A DNA stretch of 64,000 nt from CAXXOK01 sp963666755 (GTDB taxonomy: Bacteria; Bacillota; Clostridia; Christensenellales; Aristaeellaceae). Within the stretch, counting starts at the first letter, position 1. Every line of letters starts with the position of its first letter. The stretch covers positions 806,001 to 870,000 of the forward strand of contig CAXXGW010000009.1 of assembly GCA_963666755.2 (NCBI GenBank), in the 5' to 3' direction. The notes under the pieces are model-generated. The model was given only the letters and a program-made list of their open reading frames with translations. It had not been told where the DNA came from and did not search any database. Shown piece after piece: positions 55,850-64,000 of this stretch. The position numbers and the translations under genes were made by a program.

Positions 55850-57652
55850 TCACCTCTCTTTTTCAATCAGGCAGACGGCCACCGTGCCCGGCCCGGCGTG
55901 CAGGGCAACCGCCGAAGAAATTTCCGTGATAAATACCGGTTCCTGCCGGGTCAGGCGGACAAGTTGCTCGCGGTACGTTTCCGCCAGCGCGGGGTTAGCG
56001 CCGTGTACGAGGGCGTAAGCTTCGATTCCGGTGCGCCGCATGGTTGTTTTGACCAGCCGCAGGATGCGGCGCGTGAGCCCTTTCTGGCTGAAAGCGGCGC
56101 CAAACGCGGCACCGTGGCCCCGCGCATCCAGCGTCATGATGGGGCGCAGGCCCACCAGTATCCCCAGTTTGCCGACGGTATTGGGTACGCGCCCGCCCCG
56201 TACGGCATAGGCCAGTGTGTTGAGGCAAACATAGATATGCGTATGGGCAAGGCGCGCCTCCACCGCGGCGACGATTTCGTCGTGTGTGCGCCCCTCTTTT
56301 AACAGGAGGGCCGCGTGCCGCACCAGCAGCCCCTGCGCCCCGGAGTTCTGGCGGGTGTTGATGACCGTGATGCGATGCTCCGGGGTTTCCAAAGCCGCGG
56401 CCGCCTGCACCAGCGCCCGATAGGTGCCGCTCAGCGGCTCGGCAACGCTCAGCACAATCAGCGAATCGAACGCTTCCAGCCGCTCTCGCAGCAAGGCTTG
56501 AATCCGGGCGGGCTCGGGCTGGCTGCTGGTGGGGTAGTCGTCCGGGCGATCCATTTCCGAAAACAGGCGGCGCAGCGAGAGCGTGACCTTGTCCAGATAG
56601 GCGGTGCCGCGCACCAGCACCCCCATGGGCAACACGGAGATGTGGTTCTCCCGCAGAAACGCGTCCGGGAGGTCGGCAATGGAGTCGGTCAGCAGGCCGA
56701 TGCCGCCGCGCGGGCGCGCCCGCAGCGCGGTCTGCAGTTGCAGATCGTCCGCTTTCTGTTCGAGAATCTGCCCTTCCGCCTCCAGGATTTCCATCACGCG
56801 GTCGGGGTGGTCGGTGTGCAGGTGCAGTTTCAGCCGGGAGCCGTAGGGGGTCAGGATCAGGGAATCGCCCAAAGGGGAAAGCCGTGCGCGCAGTGCGGCG
56901 ATGGCCTCCGGCGAAGGGTCGGGGGTACGCAACTCCACCGAAGCCTCGGTGCAGTAGCGGTAAAGCGTGGTTTCCAAATCCGGCAGGATTTCAGGCGCGG
57001 GCGCGTCCGGGATGGACGCGGTTGTATGATCCTCGCTGAACACCCGGTTAATTCCCTCCAGAAAACGCACGAACCCTGCCGCGCCGGAATCGACCACCCG
57101 GTAGCGGCGCAATACGGCCAGCTGTTCCTTTGTTTTTTCGAGGGACTCGTGCGCTGCGGCGTACGCGGCGGCAAACAGTTCCGGAAAGCCGGAAAAACGC
57201 TCGGCGTTACGCTGCAGGGATTCGGCCCAGTCGCGGATGACGCTCATCAGCGTACCCTCCTGCGGCTGCTCCACGGCCCGGTAAAGGTGCCGTACCGCCC
57301 GCTGCGCGATGCCCGCGAACTCTCCCGCGCCTACGCGCTCATAGGGGCTGCTTTCCCGGGCAAGGCCGTCCACATAGGCGGCGAAAATCACGCCGGAGTT
57401 GCCGCGCGCGTTTTCCAATCCGGAACGGGAAATGGACTGGAGCATGCCCGCAAACGATCGGTTGGGCGTGGGCTTCTCGGCCATGGCGCGCAGGGTAGCC
57501 GACAGGTTGGAGCCCGTATCGCCGTCCGCTACGGGAAAGACGTTGATCTGATTCAGATAGGTGCGGTGCGCCGACACTTCCTGTGCGCCGGAGGCAAACC
57601 AGCGTAGCACATCGTCGCCGCTGGCCTGCAGCAAGGTAGCTCGGAATTCCAT
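55850..57652 (-). CDS. Fused fatty-acid kinase: DhaL (FakA-like) domain plus DegV (FakB-like) domain
   Basis: 600 residues. Residues 1-205 form the DhaL/DAK2 kinase domain with INVFPVADGDTGSNL (D43 and D45 bind the ATP metal) and NARGNSGVI. About 225-300 resembles the FakA middle domain (RYCTEASVELR ... LHLHTDHPDRVMEI). From about 316 it is DegV: IGLLTDSIADLP, VLPMGVLVRG, YPTSSQPEP, SEPLSGTY-type SVAEPLSGTYRA and GGRVP. In Staphylococcus FakA phosphorylates a fatty acid held by a separate FakB; here both are in one chain. ATG with GGAGGG upstream. Followed by DUF1295 and DUF2177 genes with gaps of four and two bases. Confidence 0.88.
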   Translation of the reverse strand: MEFRATLLQASGDDVLRWFASGAQEVSAHRTYLNQINVFPVADGDTGSNLSATLRAMAEKPTPNRSFAGMLQSISRSGLENARGNSGVIFAAYVDGLARESSPYERVGAGEFAGIAQRAVRHLYRAVEQPQEGTLMSVIRDWAESLQRNAERFSGFPELFAAAYAAAHESLEKTKEQLAVLRRYRVVDSGAAGFVRFLEGINRVFSEDHTTASIPDAPAPEILPDLETTLYRYCTEASVELRTPDPSPEAIAALRARLSPLGDSLILTPYGSRLKLHLHTDHPDRVMEILEAEGQILEQKADDLQLQTALRARPRGGIGLLTDSIADLPDAFLRENHISVLPMGVLVRGTAYLDKVTLSLRRLFSEMDRPDDYPTSSQPEPARIQALLRERLEAFDSLIVLSVAEPLSGTYRALVQAAAALETPEHRITVINTRQNSGAQGLLVRHAALLLKEGRTHDEIVAAVEARLAHTHIYVCLNTLAYAVRGGRVPNTVGKLGILVGLRPIMTLDARGHGAAFGAAFSQKGLTRRILRLVKTTMRRTGIEAYALVHGANPALAETYREQLVRLTRQEPVFITEISSAVALHAGPGTVAVCLIEKER

Positions 57653-57945
57653 TGCGTAGCCCTCCTGTCTGACGGTTTGCTGTGGGATTTGCTTCTATCA
57701 GCATAACACAAAAAATGGGAAATAAAACACAGAGAACCAAAAAGCCGCAGAGTTACTTCCGTTTCGGGTTGCATACGGAACGGCGGTCTGTTCAGTGCAT
57801 ACTCTTGATTGAAAGGAGCAAGCCGGGATGCGCGGCTCGCACACAGCGCAGCTGTGTGAAGCAAAGCGTTTTTGCGTCGCGCTGCGGAACGTGCGGGCGG
57901 CCTACCGTACCAGAGGCGCAGGCATGGGCTGTGCTTGATCGATGG

Positions 57946-58914
57946 TTATTTTGCGTCGGGTTGATCCTCTACCAGCGGGAGCAGATCAGCATACCCTTGC
58001 GCGGCCATCTGGTCCCGCGGCACAAAGCGCAGGGAGGCGCTGTTGATACAGTAACGCAGGCCGCCGCGCGCGCGGGGGCCATCCTCAAACACATGGCCGA
58101 GATGCGCGTCGCCCACCCGGCTGCGCACCTCGGTGCGCACACGGCCCAGTGAAGCGTCATTGCGCTCCCTGAGTACGTTTGGGTCGATCGGTTTGGCAAA
58201 GCTGGGCCAGCCGCAGCCGGATTCAAACTTATCGGAGGAAGAAAACAGCGGCTCGCCGGTGGTCACATCCACATACAGGCCGGGGGTAAACTGCGCAAAA
58301 AACGCGTTATGGAACGGGGCCTCGGTCGCGCTGTGCTGGGTTACCTCAAACTGCTCCGGCGTCAGGGATGCGCGCAGCGCCTGCGGATCGGGCGCCGCAT
58401 AGGCGGCGGGGTTTACCACGGCGCGTGCCGCCTGCTGCATCTTGGCGGGGCTGATGTGGCAGTACCCGCCGGGGTGATGGTCCAGATATTTCTGGTGGTA
58501 AGCTTCGGCTGGGTAAAACTGGTCGAGGGGAAGCACCTCCACGGCAACCGGTTTGGTGAGCCCGGCCTGCAACGCGGCCAGCGCCTGATCAATGGCCGGA
58601 CGGTCGGCGGGGTCGGTGTAGTAGATTCCGGTGCGGTATTGCGTGCCTTGATCGCCCCCCTGTCGATTGACCGATACGGGGTCAATGGCGCTAAAGTACA
58701 AATCCAGCAGGAAGCGCAGCGGCAACTGCACAGGATTATAACGGACGCGCACGGTTTCGGCGTGGCCGGTATCGTGGTGGCAAACGTCTTCATAGGTGGG
58801 GTTCGCGGTGCGGCCGTTGGCGTAGCCAACCTCCGTGCTCTCTACGCCGCGAATACCGCCGATATACTTTTCCATGCCCCAAAAGCAGCCGCCTGCCAGA
58901 TAAATTTCCGCCAT
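57946..58914 (-). CDS. msrAB: Fused peptide methionine sulfoxide reductase MsrA/MsrB
   Basis: 322 residues. The MsrA domain (1-160) begins with LAGGCFWGMEKY, with catalytic C10, and has YANGRTANPTYEDVCHHDTGHAE. The MsrB domain (about 190-318) has FHNAFFAQFTPGLYVDVTTGEPLFSSSDKFESGCGWPSF and RYCINSASLRFVP with the catalytic cysteine. The CxxC pairs that bind zinc in many MsrB are absent. No signal peptide, so it repairs oxidised methionine (both S and R forms) in the cytoplasm. ATG with AGGAGGG upstream. Stands alone, upstream of the fused kinase operon. Confidence 0.96.
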   Translation of the reverse strand: MAEIYLAGGCFWGMEKYIGGIRGVESTEVGYANGRTANPTYEDVCHHDTGHAETVRVRYNPVQLPLRFLLDLYFSAIDPVSVNRQGGDQGTQYRTGIYYTDPADRPAIDQALAALQAGLTKPVAVEVLPLDQFYPAEAYHQKYLDHHPGGYCHISPAKMQQAARAVVNPAAYAAPDPQALRASLTPEQFEVTQHSATEAPFHNAFFAQFTPGLYVDVTTGEPLFSSSDKFESGCGWPSFAKPIDPNVLRERNDASLGRVRTEVRSRVGDAHLGHVFEDGPRARGGLRYCINSASLRFVPRDQMAAQGYADLLPLVEDQPDAK

Positions 58915-59001
58915 ACTGGTTCCCTCCTGCGGAGCGCGGGTTTACGGTAGCGCTCCGTTTTCTCTTTTAATGGATACCCATCCATCCCCATTGCTGAAAC
59001 C

Positions 59002-59043
59002 AAAAGGGCGGCGGGGAAGACGTATGTCTTCCGCCGGCCGCCC
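59002..59043 (-). terminator. Terminator of the flavodoxin gene
   Basis: On the minus strand GGGCGGC...GGCGGAAGAC and GTCTTCCCCGCCGCCC form a stem of about 15 bp with a small bulge and ATAC loop, followed by TTTT (59002-59005). It starts about 26 bases past the flavodoxin stop. Confidence 0.85.
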
Positions 59044-59069
59044 CTGTGCATGCAATGCTACATCCGCTC

Positions 59070-59495
59070 TCAGACGGACTGCTTTACGTCTTTATAGGCC
59101 ACCACCGAGCAGCCGCGCTGCTTGACCAACGCGCGGGTCGCCTGCTCGGAGCGGTGCGTTGCGCCCGCGCCGCCAGCCGACACCAGAATCAGCTGCACGT
59201 TCTTGCCTTTGGGCAGCAGCTCAATCGCCGCGTTGAACGCGGGCGCGGGGTGCGATGCCCATACGGGGCCCATGAGGGTAATGAGGTCATAGCTCTTCAA
59301 ATCCTGCGCAACAGGCTGGATGGCGGCGGGTTTGCGCATCATCGCGCGCGGGCATTCCACCAAAAAGGCACGCAGCTTGCTGACAGGCTTTACCGTTTTG
59401 ATTTCTACAACCTCGGCGTTTTGCGAACGCGCCAGTTTTTCCGCGGCTTTTTTTGTGTGGCCGGACAAAGAATAATAGAGAATAATCGCTTTCAT
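59070..59495 (-). CDS. Flavodoxin-like protein
   Basis: 141 residues. MKAIILYYSLSGHTKKAAEKLA is the flavodoxin first strand and FMN-phosphate loop (SLSGHTK); LITLMGPVWASHPAPAFNAAI is the 50s/90s-loop equivalent, and IELLPKGKNVQLILVSAGG follows. It is a cytoplasmic FMN electron carrier or quinone-reductase-like protein; the partner is unknown. ATG at 59495 with AAGGTGG upstream. Lies about 100 bases after the GGDEF-EAL gene on the same strand. Confidence 0.88.
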   Translation of the reverse strand: MKAIILYYSLSGHTKKAAEKLARSQNAEVVEIKTVKPVSKLRAFLVECPRAMMRKPAAIQPVAQDLKSYDLITLMGPVWASHPAPAFNAAIELLPKGKNVQLILVSAGGAGATHRSEQATRALVKQRGCSVVAYKDVKQSV

Positions 59496-59593
59496 GAACG
59501 ATCCACCTTCTGGCAATGCCGCGGTACGGGAGGCGGCTGCCTGTATTTGTTTCCATTATAAATTTGCGCCGCGTGGCTGTCAATATCGGATTT

Positions 59594-61918
59594 TTACCGG
59601 TTGCGGCTGTCTTCGATAAACAGGCGGCGGAACTCACCGGCGGGCACGGGCCGCCCCGCCAGATAGCCCTGCAGCTGGTCGCAGCCCATCGAAACCAGCA
59701 GGTCCATCTGCTCCTGCTTTTCCACCCCTTCGGCAATGGTGCGGATGCCGAGTGTCCTGGACATATCCAGAATGGACTTGACCACCAGCGCGCCGCTGGC
59801 CACGGGGCTTAGCAGGCTGTCGATCAGGGACTTATCCAACTTGATGCGGTCGAAGGGGAATTTGCTCAGGTATCCCAGCGAGGCATAACCCGAGCCGAAA
59901 TCATCAACGGAGATGGAGAACCCCATCTCCCGCAACGCGGTAAAAACCGCCTGCATTTCGCCGGTGTTGCGGATCATGACCGTCTCGGTGATCTCGATAT
60001 CCAACGCGGCGGGATCGGCGCCGGTTTCGGCAAGCAGGGTACGCACCGTATCCAGAAAACCGGGCTGGTCCAACTGGAGCGGAGATACGTTCACGCCCAG
60101 CTTGAGCGGCTTTAAATGCGTATGGCGCCATTGGACGCTTTGCAGAAACGCTTCCCGCAGCACCCAGGTGCCGATCTGGACGATCATCCCGCTTTTTTCC
60201 GCCAGGGGAATGAAGTACCCCGGCGCGATAAACCCGTGCTCGGCACTGCGCCAGCGCAGCAGCGATTCCGCCCCGACCAGTTCCAGACCGGGCAACGCAA
60301 ACTGGGGCTGGTAGTAAAGCTGGAACTCTGCCTCCACGCCCGGTTTGCTGAGCATCAGCTCGATACGCGAACCGTTGGTCAAATCACGGTTGGTCAGGGG
60401 ATCAAAAATCTGAAACCGCCCATACCCTTGTGAACGGGCCTGTTGCAGCGCGCTCTCAGCGCTTTGCAGCAACTGCCCTGAACTGTGCGTCGGCTCGGTT
60501 TGCTCGAAGGCGCCAATGCTGACGGAGAGTTCAAACTGGTTATTGCCCAGCTTATAGGGCGTCTGAAAGCGCGCCATCAGCTCCGAACAGAGGTTGGTAA
60601 GCTGCGCGGAACTTAAAGGTTCGCGGTAAAGCACGGCAAAATCATCCGCACCCATGCGCGCCAGCAAACCGCGGCCCGCATTCCATTCCTTCAGGCGGCG
60701 CGCGACTTCCCGCAGAACCTCGTCGCCCGCTACGGGGCCATAACTGCTGTTGATGATCTTGAACCGATCGACATCCACCAACAGGAGGGAAAGCGGCTCT
60801 TCTTCATCCATCGCCTGTTCCAGGGCCTGTATAAAGCTATGCCGGTTCCATAAGGAGGTCAGGCTGTCTTCCTGGGTCAGCCGGGTGAGCGCCTTGACCT
60901 GCTCCGCCACGCGCTGCTCCAATGTGGCGGTGTTCTGTTTTTCCAACGCCAGCAGGCGCTCATTTTCAATGGAAAGTTGAATGTAGCGGGAGATGAGCCA
61001 GTGCAGGAAGATCAGCAGCAGCGACCAACTGTAATCCAGCGGGGTTTGCGTGGTGGGGGTAAAGTTGAGGAGAAACAGCATAAAAATTGAGGCAGGGAAG
61101 ATCAGCAGTACGGGCCAGCGCCCGCGAAGGCCCACATTACTGATTTTGGCCAGCGGCTGAGGGGCTCCGCTCGCACACAGACGCCCCAACCCGCCGATTG
61201 CCATGCCGGTAAAAGTAGCCACGCTCAGCACGTCCAACAACGACGTAGGGAGAGGATAGTTCCACAATTTCATGTACAGCTGTAAGATACTCAGCAGCGC
61301 AAACCCGTTGGCGCTGACCGTCAGCAGCAGGATGGAGGGGGCCATCTGGCCGGAACGCACCGATACGATCCATTGAAAAACACCCATGCAAACCAGCAAA
61401 TCCAAGATCAGGGTCATCAGGTCGGTCGTATTGCCGGTAGCAAGCCGCGCAATGCTGGAGGCATCTTTCCGGAAGAATATCTGCCATAAGAATAGCAGCG
61501 ACAGGATCAGGATTGTCAGATTATCCACCAATAGCTGCACAAAATTGCGCCGCGTAAACAGAGAGTGCCATACCACCACAAAAGCGCCGGCGAGCAGCAT
61601 GTTCACCAGTAAAAACGTGTATTCCGGAATGGCCGTGTGTGCCTGATGGCCTTTTTGCAATACAATCAGGAGGGATTGCACCTGCCCGCCGGCCCAGATC
61701 AGGCAGGAGGCTGCCAGCAGAATATAGGAATAGCGGGTGTCGATCGCTTCTGGCAATATGCGGTACACCTGAAACAGATAGGCGGATGCCAGTAGAAGGG
61801 CAAGTACGGCCAGGCTTTCCGTAAGCGGCTCCGGCATGAAAAGCGCCGATAGCCCATACAGACAAAAGAGGACGAGAAGTACAACAGTCATCCGGATACA
61901 TACCCGTTTCAGACCCAT
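59594..61918 (-). CDS. Membrane GGDEF-EAL protein with degenerate GGDEF, probable c-di-GMP phosphodiesterase
   Basis: 774 residues. The N-terminal 330 residues contain about nine hydrophobic segments, a multi-helix membrane sensor, then a short coiled coil (ENERLLALEKQNTATLEQRVAEQ). The GGDEF-position motif is GADDF (423-427), so the cyclase is probably inactive and may bind GTP as a regulator. The EAL domain keeps its catalytic set: ESLLRW (E551), NVSPLQL, ITETVMI, VDDFGSGYASL, IKLDKSLI, AEGVEKQEQ and QGYLAGRPV, so hydrolysis of c-di-GMP is expected. The ATG at 61918 is spaced six bases from GGAAGGG; ATGs further up are too close or leader-encoded. Confidence 0.9.
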   Translation of the reverse strand: MGLKRVCIRMTVVLLVLFCLYGLSALFMPEPLTESLAVLALLLASAYLFQVYRILPEAIDTRYSYILLAASCLIWAGGQVQSLLIVLQKGHQAHTAIPEYTFLLVNMLLAGAFVVVWHSLFTRRNFVQLLVDNLTILILSLLFLWQIFFRKDASSIARLATGNTTDLMTLILDLLVCMGVFQWIVSVRSGQMAPSILLLTVSANGFALLSILQLYMKLWNYPLPTSLLDVLSVATFTGMAIGGLGRLCASGAPQPLAKISNVGLRGRWPVLLIFPASIFMLFLLNFTPTTQTPLDYSWSLLLIFLHWLISRYIQLSIENERLLALEKQNTATLEQRVAEQVKALTRLTQEDSLTSLWNRHSFIQALEQAMDEEEPLSLLLVDVDRFKIINSSYGPVAGDEVLREVARRLKEWNAGRGLLARMGADDFAVLYREPLSSAQLTNLCSELMARFQTPYKLGNNQFELSVSIGAFEQTEPTHSSGQLLQSAESALQQARSQGYGRFQIFDPLTNRDLTNGSRIELMLSKPGVEAEFQLYYQPQFALPGLELVGAESLLRWRSAEHGFIAPGYFIPLAEKSGMIVQIGTWVLREAFLQSVQWRHTHLKPLKLGVNVSPLQLDQPGFLDTVRTLLAETGADPAALDIEITETVMIRNTGEMQAVFTALREMGFSISVDDFGSGYASLGYLSKFPFDRIKLDKSLIDSLLSPVASGALVVKSILDMSRTLGIRTIAEGVEKQEQMDLLVSMGCDQLQGYLAGRPVPAGEFRRLFIEDSRNR

Positions 61919-62104
61919 ATGCATCCCTTCCTGCAGTGAGATTTGCCGATCAGGGTACGGATTGTCTGAAGGATAAGCATAACCGGCCGATACTGTCACA
62001 CATGCCATGTCGCGGTTACGCGCGGTTCTGCCTGCCTGTGGTTGGCGTTTAGCTTTCGAGTCGGGTTCCCTTACCCGTTTCATGGCTTAGAAAGTACTAA
62101 CTTT
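61919..62104 (-). other. Long leader of the second GGDEF-EAL gene
   Basis: About 185 untranslated bases. A small hairpin CGGGTAAGGGAACCCG (about 62045-62060) is followed by a CTCGAAAGCTAAACGCCAACC segment around 62023-62043. I tried to match this to the c-di-GMP-I riboswitch core, but the hallmark GGACGCAAAGCC is missing. Confidence 0.35.
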
Positions 62105-62110
62105 GGAATG

Positions 62111-62138
62111 AGTATAGCATATTCGGGGGGAATGTCAA
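62111..62138 (-). promoter_or_regulatory. Promoter of the second GGDEF-EAL gene
   Basis: On the minus strand consensus TTGACA (62133-62138) and TATACT (62111-62116) with a 16-base spacer and TGC extended -10, the same design as the promoter at 12262. Confidence 0.85.
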
Positions 62139-62173
62139 GAAACCCCATACGCTGCAATTGATCGGGGACAAGC

Positions 62174-62206
62174 AAAAAGCCCCCGGCAGCGGTTGGCTGC
62201 GGGGGC
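62174..62206 (-). terminator. Terminator of the iclR-type gene
   Basis: On the minus strand GCCCCCGCAGC and GCTGCCGGGGGC form an 11-bp stem with a one-base bulge and five-base loop, followed by five T (62174-62178). It starts 15 bases past the stop. Confidence 0.9.
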
Positions 62207-62221
62207 GGAACGCACTGTGGA

Positions 62222-63004
62222 TCAGCGCAGTTCGGCGGAAACCCGGCGGCAGGTATCCTGCAACTGCGTGAGCACGGTGTTCAGCTTCTGCTGCATCCGC
62301 TCGCTGGGGCCGGAGGCGCTGATGGCGGCCACCGCCGCACCCGTGTAATCGAATACCGGCGCGGCCACGCAAAAGAGCCCCTGCTCGCTTTCTTCTTCAT
62401 CAAAACCATAGCCGCGCTCCCGGATGGCGTGCAGATCGTTCAGCAGCGCTTCCGGGCTTGTGAGGGTCTTGGCGGTATAGCGGCGCATGGCGGTGCTCTG
62501 CGCGTACTGTGCCTGAAAAGAGGGGTCCCGATAAGCCAGCAGCACTTTGCCCGTGGCTGTGGAATAGGCGGATTTTTGCGCGCCGATGGTCGATTCCATC
62601 CGAAACGAGGTAGTTGGGCAAATGACCTTATCAATAAAACAGGCTTGCTGGCGATCGTCCAGTACCACGAGATGCACCGTTTCGCCGATGGACAGGCTCA
62701 GCGACTCCAACTCCGGATGCGCCACACGCGCGATGTCGAAGGTGTTCAGCACCAGCGATCCCAGATAGGCGATTTTCAGGCTCAGGCGATACTTGGCGTT
62801 TTCGTCCTTCTTCACAAACCCTCTGGATTCCAGCGTGCTCAGCAGCCTGAAGGCCGTGCTCTTTCCGATGCCCATGAGCTTTGCGGCATCTCCGACGCCG
62901 ATGGAGGGGTTTACGCTCAATACCTCGAGCATCTGCAAGGCGTGGTCTACCGATTGCAGAAGGTTGTCGTTGCGGCGCTCGGGGTTCACATCTATAGGTG
63001 CCAT
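62222..63004 (-). CDS. IclR family transcriptional regulator
   Basis: 260 residues. The winged HTH (about 14-72) has SVDHALQMLEVL and GVGDAAKLMGIGKSTAFRLLSTLESRGFV. The IclR effector domain follows, with HLVVLDDRQQACFIDKV, SAYSTATGKVLLAY and the family's late block GYGFDEEESEQGLFCVAAPVFD. The ATG at 63004 has GAGGAG 11 bases upstream. Divergent from a TRAP-type binding-protein gene, whose expression it probably controls in response to a carboxylate or sugar acid (inference). Own promoter at 63052-63080. Confidence 0.92.
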   Translation of the reverse strand: MAPIDVNPERRNDNLLQSVDHALQMLEVLSVNPSIGVGDAAKLMGIGKSTAFRLLSTLESRGFVKKDENAKYRLSLKIAYLGSLVLNTFDIARVAHPELESLSLSIGETVHLVVLDDRQQACFIDKVICPTTSFRMESTIGAQKSAYSTATGKVLLAYRDPSFQAQYAQSTAMRRYTAKTLTSPEALLNDLHAIRERGYGFDEEESEQGLFCVAAPVFDYTGAAVAAISASGPSERMQQKLNTVLTQLQDTCRRVSAELR

Positions 63005-63051
63005 TCCGAATGTTCTCCTCTCCCTGGGCGAACGCCCGAGGCGTATGCCAC

Positions 63052-63080
63052 AGTGTATCACGCGCGGGGCCGTAACGCAA
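63052..63080 (-). promoter_or_regulatory. Promoter of the iclR-type gene
   Basis: On the minus strand TTGCGT (63075-63080) and TACACT (63052-63057) with a 17-base spacer. Confidence 0.6.
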
Positions 63081-63136
63081 GCAGGGCGCGGGGATGAATC
63101 ACGCAAAGAAAAGTTTCGGAAAGTCTAAAAAGGGGA

Positions 63137-63165
63137 TTCACAAACCAGATCAGCTATGTTATAAT
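63137..63165 (+). promoter_or_regulatory. Promoter of the TRAP-transporter gene
   Basis: TTCACA at 63137-63142 and TATAAT at 63160-63165 with a 17-base spacer and a TGT extended -10. Confidence 0.75.
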
Positions 63166-63179
63166 CAACCCAGAAAAAC

Positions 63180-63208
63180 CGCTATGCGGAAACGTGTATC
63201 GCATAGCG
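63180..63208 (+). promoter_or_regulatory. 9-bp inverted repeat between promoter and dctP start
   Basis: CGCTATGCG (63180-63188) and CGCATAGCG (63200-63208) are perfect complements separated by 11 bases, about 15 bases after the -10. It could be a regulator operator (the divergent IclR protein is the obvious candidate) or an mRNA 5' hairpin. Confidence 0.55.
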
Positions 63209-63230
63209 GAACAAGAAAGGGGAATATCCG

Positions 63231-64000
63231 ATGACCAGGCGAATTCTGTCCCTCGTGCTGACCCTGTGCATGATCCTGACCCTGACGTCGCTGCCCATGG
63301 GCGCGGCCGTCGCCGAAGAGCCGATCGTGCTCAAGCTGGGGCACATCAACCCGGAGACCGGAAACTACCACCAGTATGCGCTGGCTTTTAAAGAAGCGGT
63401 GGAAACCCGCAGCAACGGCCGACTCAAGATCGAAATCTACCCCGCCGGTCAGCTGGGCTACGATCGGGAACTGCTGGAAAGCATTCAGTTTGGCAACCTC
63501 GATCTGGGCATCATCACCTCGTCGCCCATCGCCAACTTTGTGCCCGCCTTCATGGCGCTGGACTTCCCCTTCCTGTTTGACAGCTGGGATCATGTGCTTA
63601 AGTTTATCCAGTCCGACGCCTGCAAGGAACTGATGAACGAGGGCGCGGCCGATGGTCTGGTGGGGCTGGGCATGCTGGCCCGCGGCTTCCGCAGCACCAC
63701 CAACTCCCGCCACCCCATCCAGACGTCCGCCGATTTTGCGGGCCTCAAGATGCGCGTGATCGAGAGCCCCATCTACATTAAGACCTTCGAAGCGCTGGGC
63801 GCGACGGTGAGCGCCATGTCCTGGGGCGAGGTGTTTACCGCGCTGCAGCAGGGCACCATCGAGGCGATTGAGCTGGACTACCGCACCCTGTATGACGAGC
63901 GTGTGTACGAAGTGCAGAAGTACCTCTCCGCCACCGAGCACATTTTTGCCTTCGCCACCATGATGACCAACCCCGCCGTGCTGGACAGCCTCCCCGACGA
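63231..64000 (+). CDS. dctP: TRAP transporter substrate-binding protein DctP, 3' truncated by window edge
   Basis: The open frame runs from ATG at 63231 to the window end (256 residues present of about 330). Signal peptide MTRRILSLVLTLCMILTLTS ... AAVAEE, then VLKLGHINPETGNYHQYALAFKEAVETRSNGRLKIEIYPAGQLG. The latter is the DctP opening, with FPFLFDSWDHV, GLKMRVIESPIYIKTFEALGATV carrying the family arginine that binds the substrate carboxylate, and SWGEVFTALQQGTIEAIE. It delivers a C4-dicarboxylate or sugar acid to DctQM, expected just beyond the edge. Ribosome site AAAGGGG before the ATG. Confidence 0.92.
   Translation, partial: MTRRILSLVLTLCMILTLTSLPMGAAVAEEPIVLKLGHINPETGNYHQYALAFKEAVETRSNGRLKIEIYPAGQLGYDRELLESIQFGNLDLGIITSSPIANFVPAFMALDFPFLFDSWDHVLKFIQSDACKELMNEGAADGLVGLGMLARGFRSTTNSRHPIQTSADFAGLKMRVIESPIYIKTFEALGATVSAMSWGEVFTALQQGTIEAIELDYRTLYDERVYEVQKYLSATEHIFAFATMMTNPAVLDSLPD

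Noticed and set aside
61919..62104. c-di-GMP-I (GEMM) riboswitch in the leader of the GGDEF-EAL gene
   Set aside because: A GAAA-type loop and ACGCC are present, but the conserved GGACGCAAAGCC and the receptor segment are not; kept only as a weak finding.

Overview
The window looks like chromosome from an anaerobic, Gram-positive, Clostridia-like bacterium of the Bacillota with fairly G+C-rich DNA. The evidence is: AGGAGG-type ribosome sites matching the 16S tail (CCTCC near 22410); frequent GTG and TTG starts; the Bacillota-type rimP-nusA-ylxR-ylxQ-infB-rbfA-nrnA-truB-ribF-rpsO-pnp gene order; an NfnAB transhydrogenase, hybrid cluster protein and ferredoxin pointing to anaerobic redox life; and SpoVB-, YabN- and DegV-family genes. 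The genus cannot be named from sequence alone.

Layout. 1-9100: the end of dnaE, a DUF4405 membrane protein, a GntR/FCD regulator, an M3 oligopeptidase, a CCA-adding enzyme and rpmE. 9300-12210 (minus): a ridA-nfnA-nfnB operon. 12262-17000: a secreted solute-binding protein followed by a membrane GGDEF-EAL protein, behind a strong promoter and a long leader. 17433-20591: a tandem-domain PPK2 polyphosphate kinase, divergent from an NAD-dependent epimerase. 20719-25870: a complete rRNA operon (16S-23S-5S, no spacer tRNA) with promoter, processing stems and terminator. 26255-30360 (minus): a DHFR-like protein, HU, YabN/MazG and a SpoVB-like flippase. 30577-44172: the large translation and RNA-metabolism block from rimP to pnp, an M16 protease and an all-alpha dUTPase.

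44426-44660 holds two identical 37-bp perfect palindromes flanking a larger imperfect palindrome. 44737-46479 (minus) codes for two small secreted proteins and an HD hydrolase. 46938-49126 (minus) is a cupin-hcp-ferredoxin cluster. 49277-54271 (minus) is a complete livJ-HMGF ABC transporter; livJ has an intrinsic terminator in its 5' leader. 54647-57652 (minus) is a tight operon of a fused fatty-acid kinase (DhaL+DegV) with DUF1295 and DUF2177 membrane proteins. Then come a fused MsrAB, a flavodoxin and a second GGDEF-EAL protein with a degenerate cyclase motif. The window ends with an IclR regulator divergent from a TRAP-transporter binding protein cut by the edge.

Most of the window is housekeeping. 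The parts most worth a second look are the solute-binding/GGDEF-EAL pair, the livJ leader attenuator, the fused fatty-acid-kinase operon, the palindromic element at 44.4-44.7 kb, and a RibF that lacks its kinase signature. All functions are read from sequence motifs; no database search was possible.
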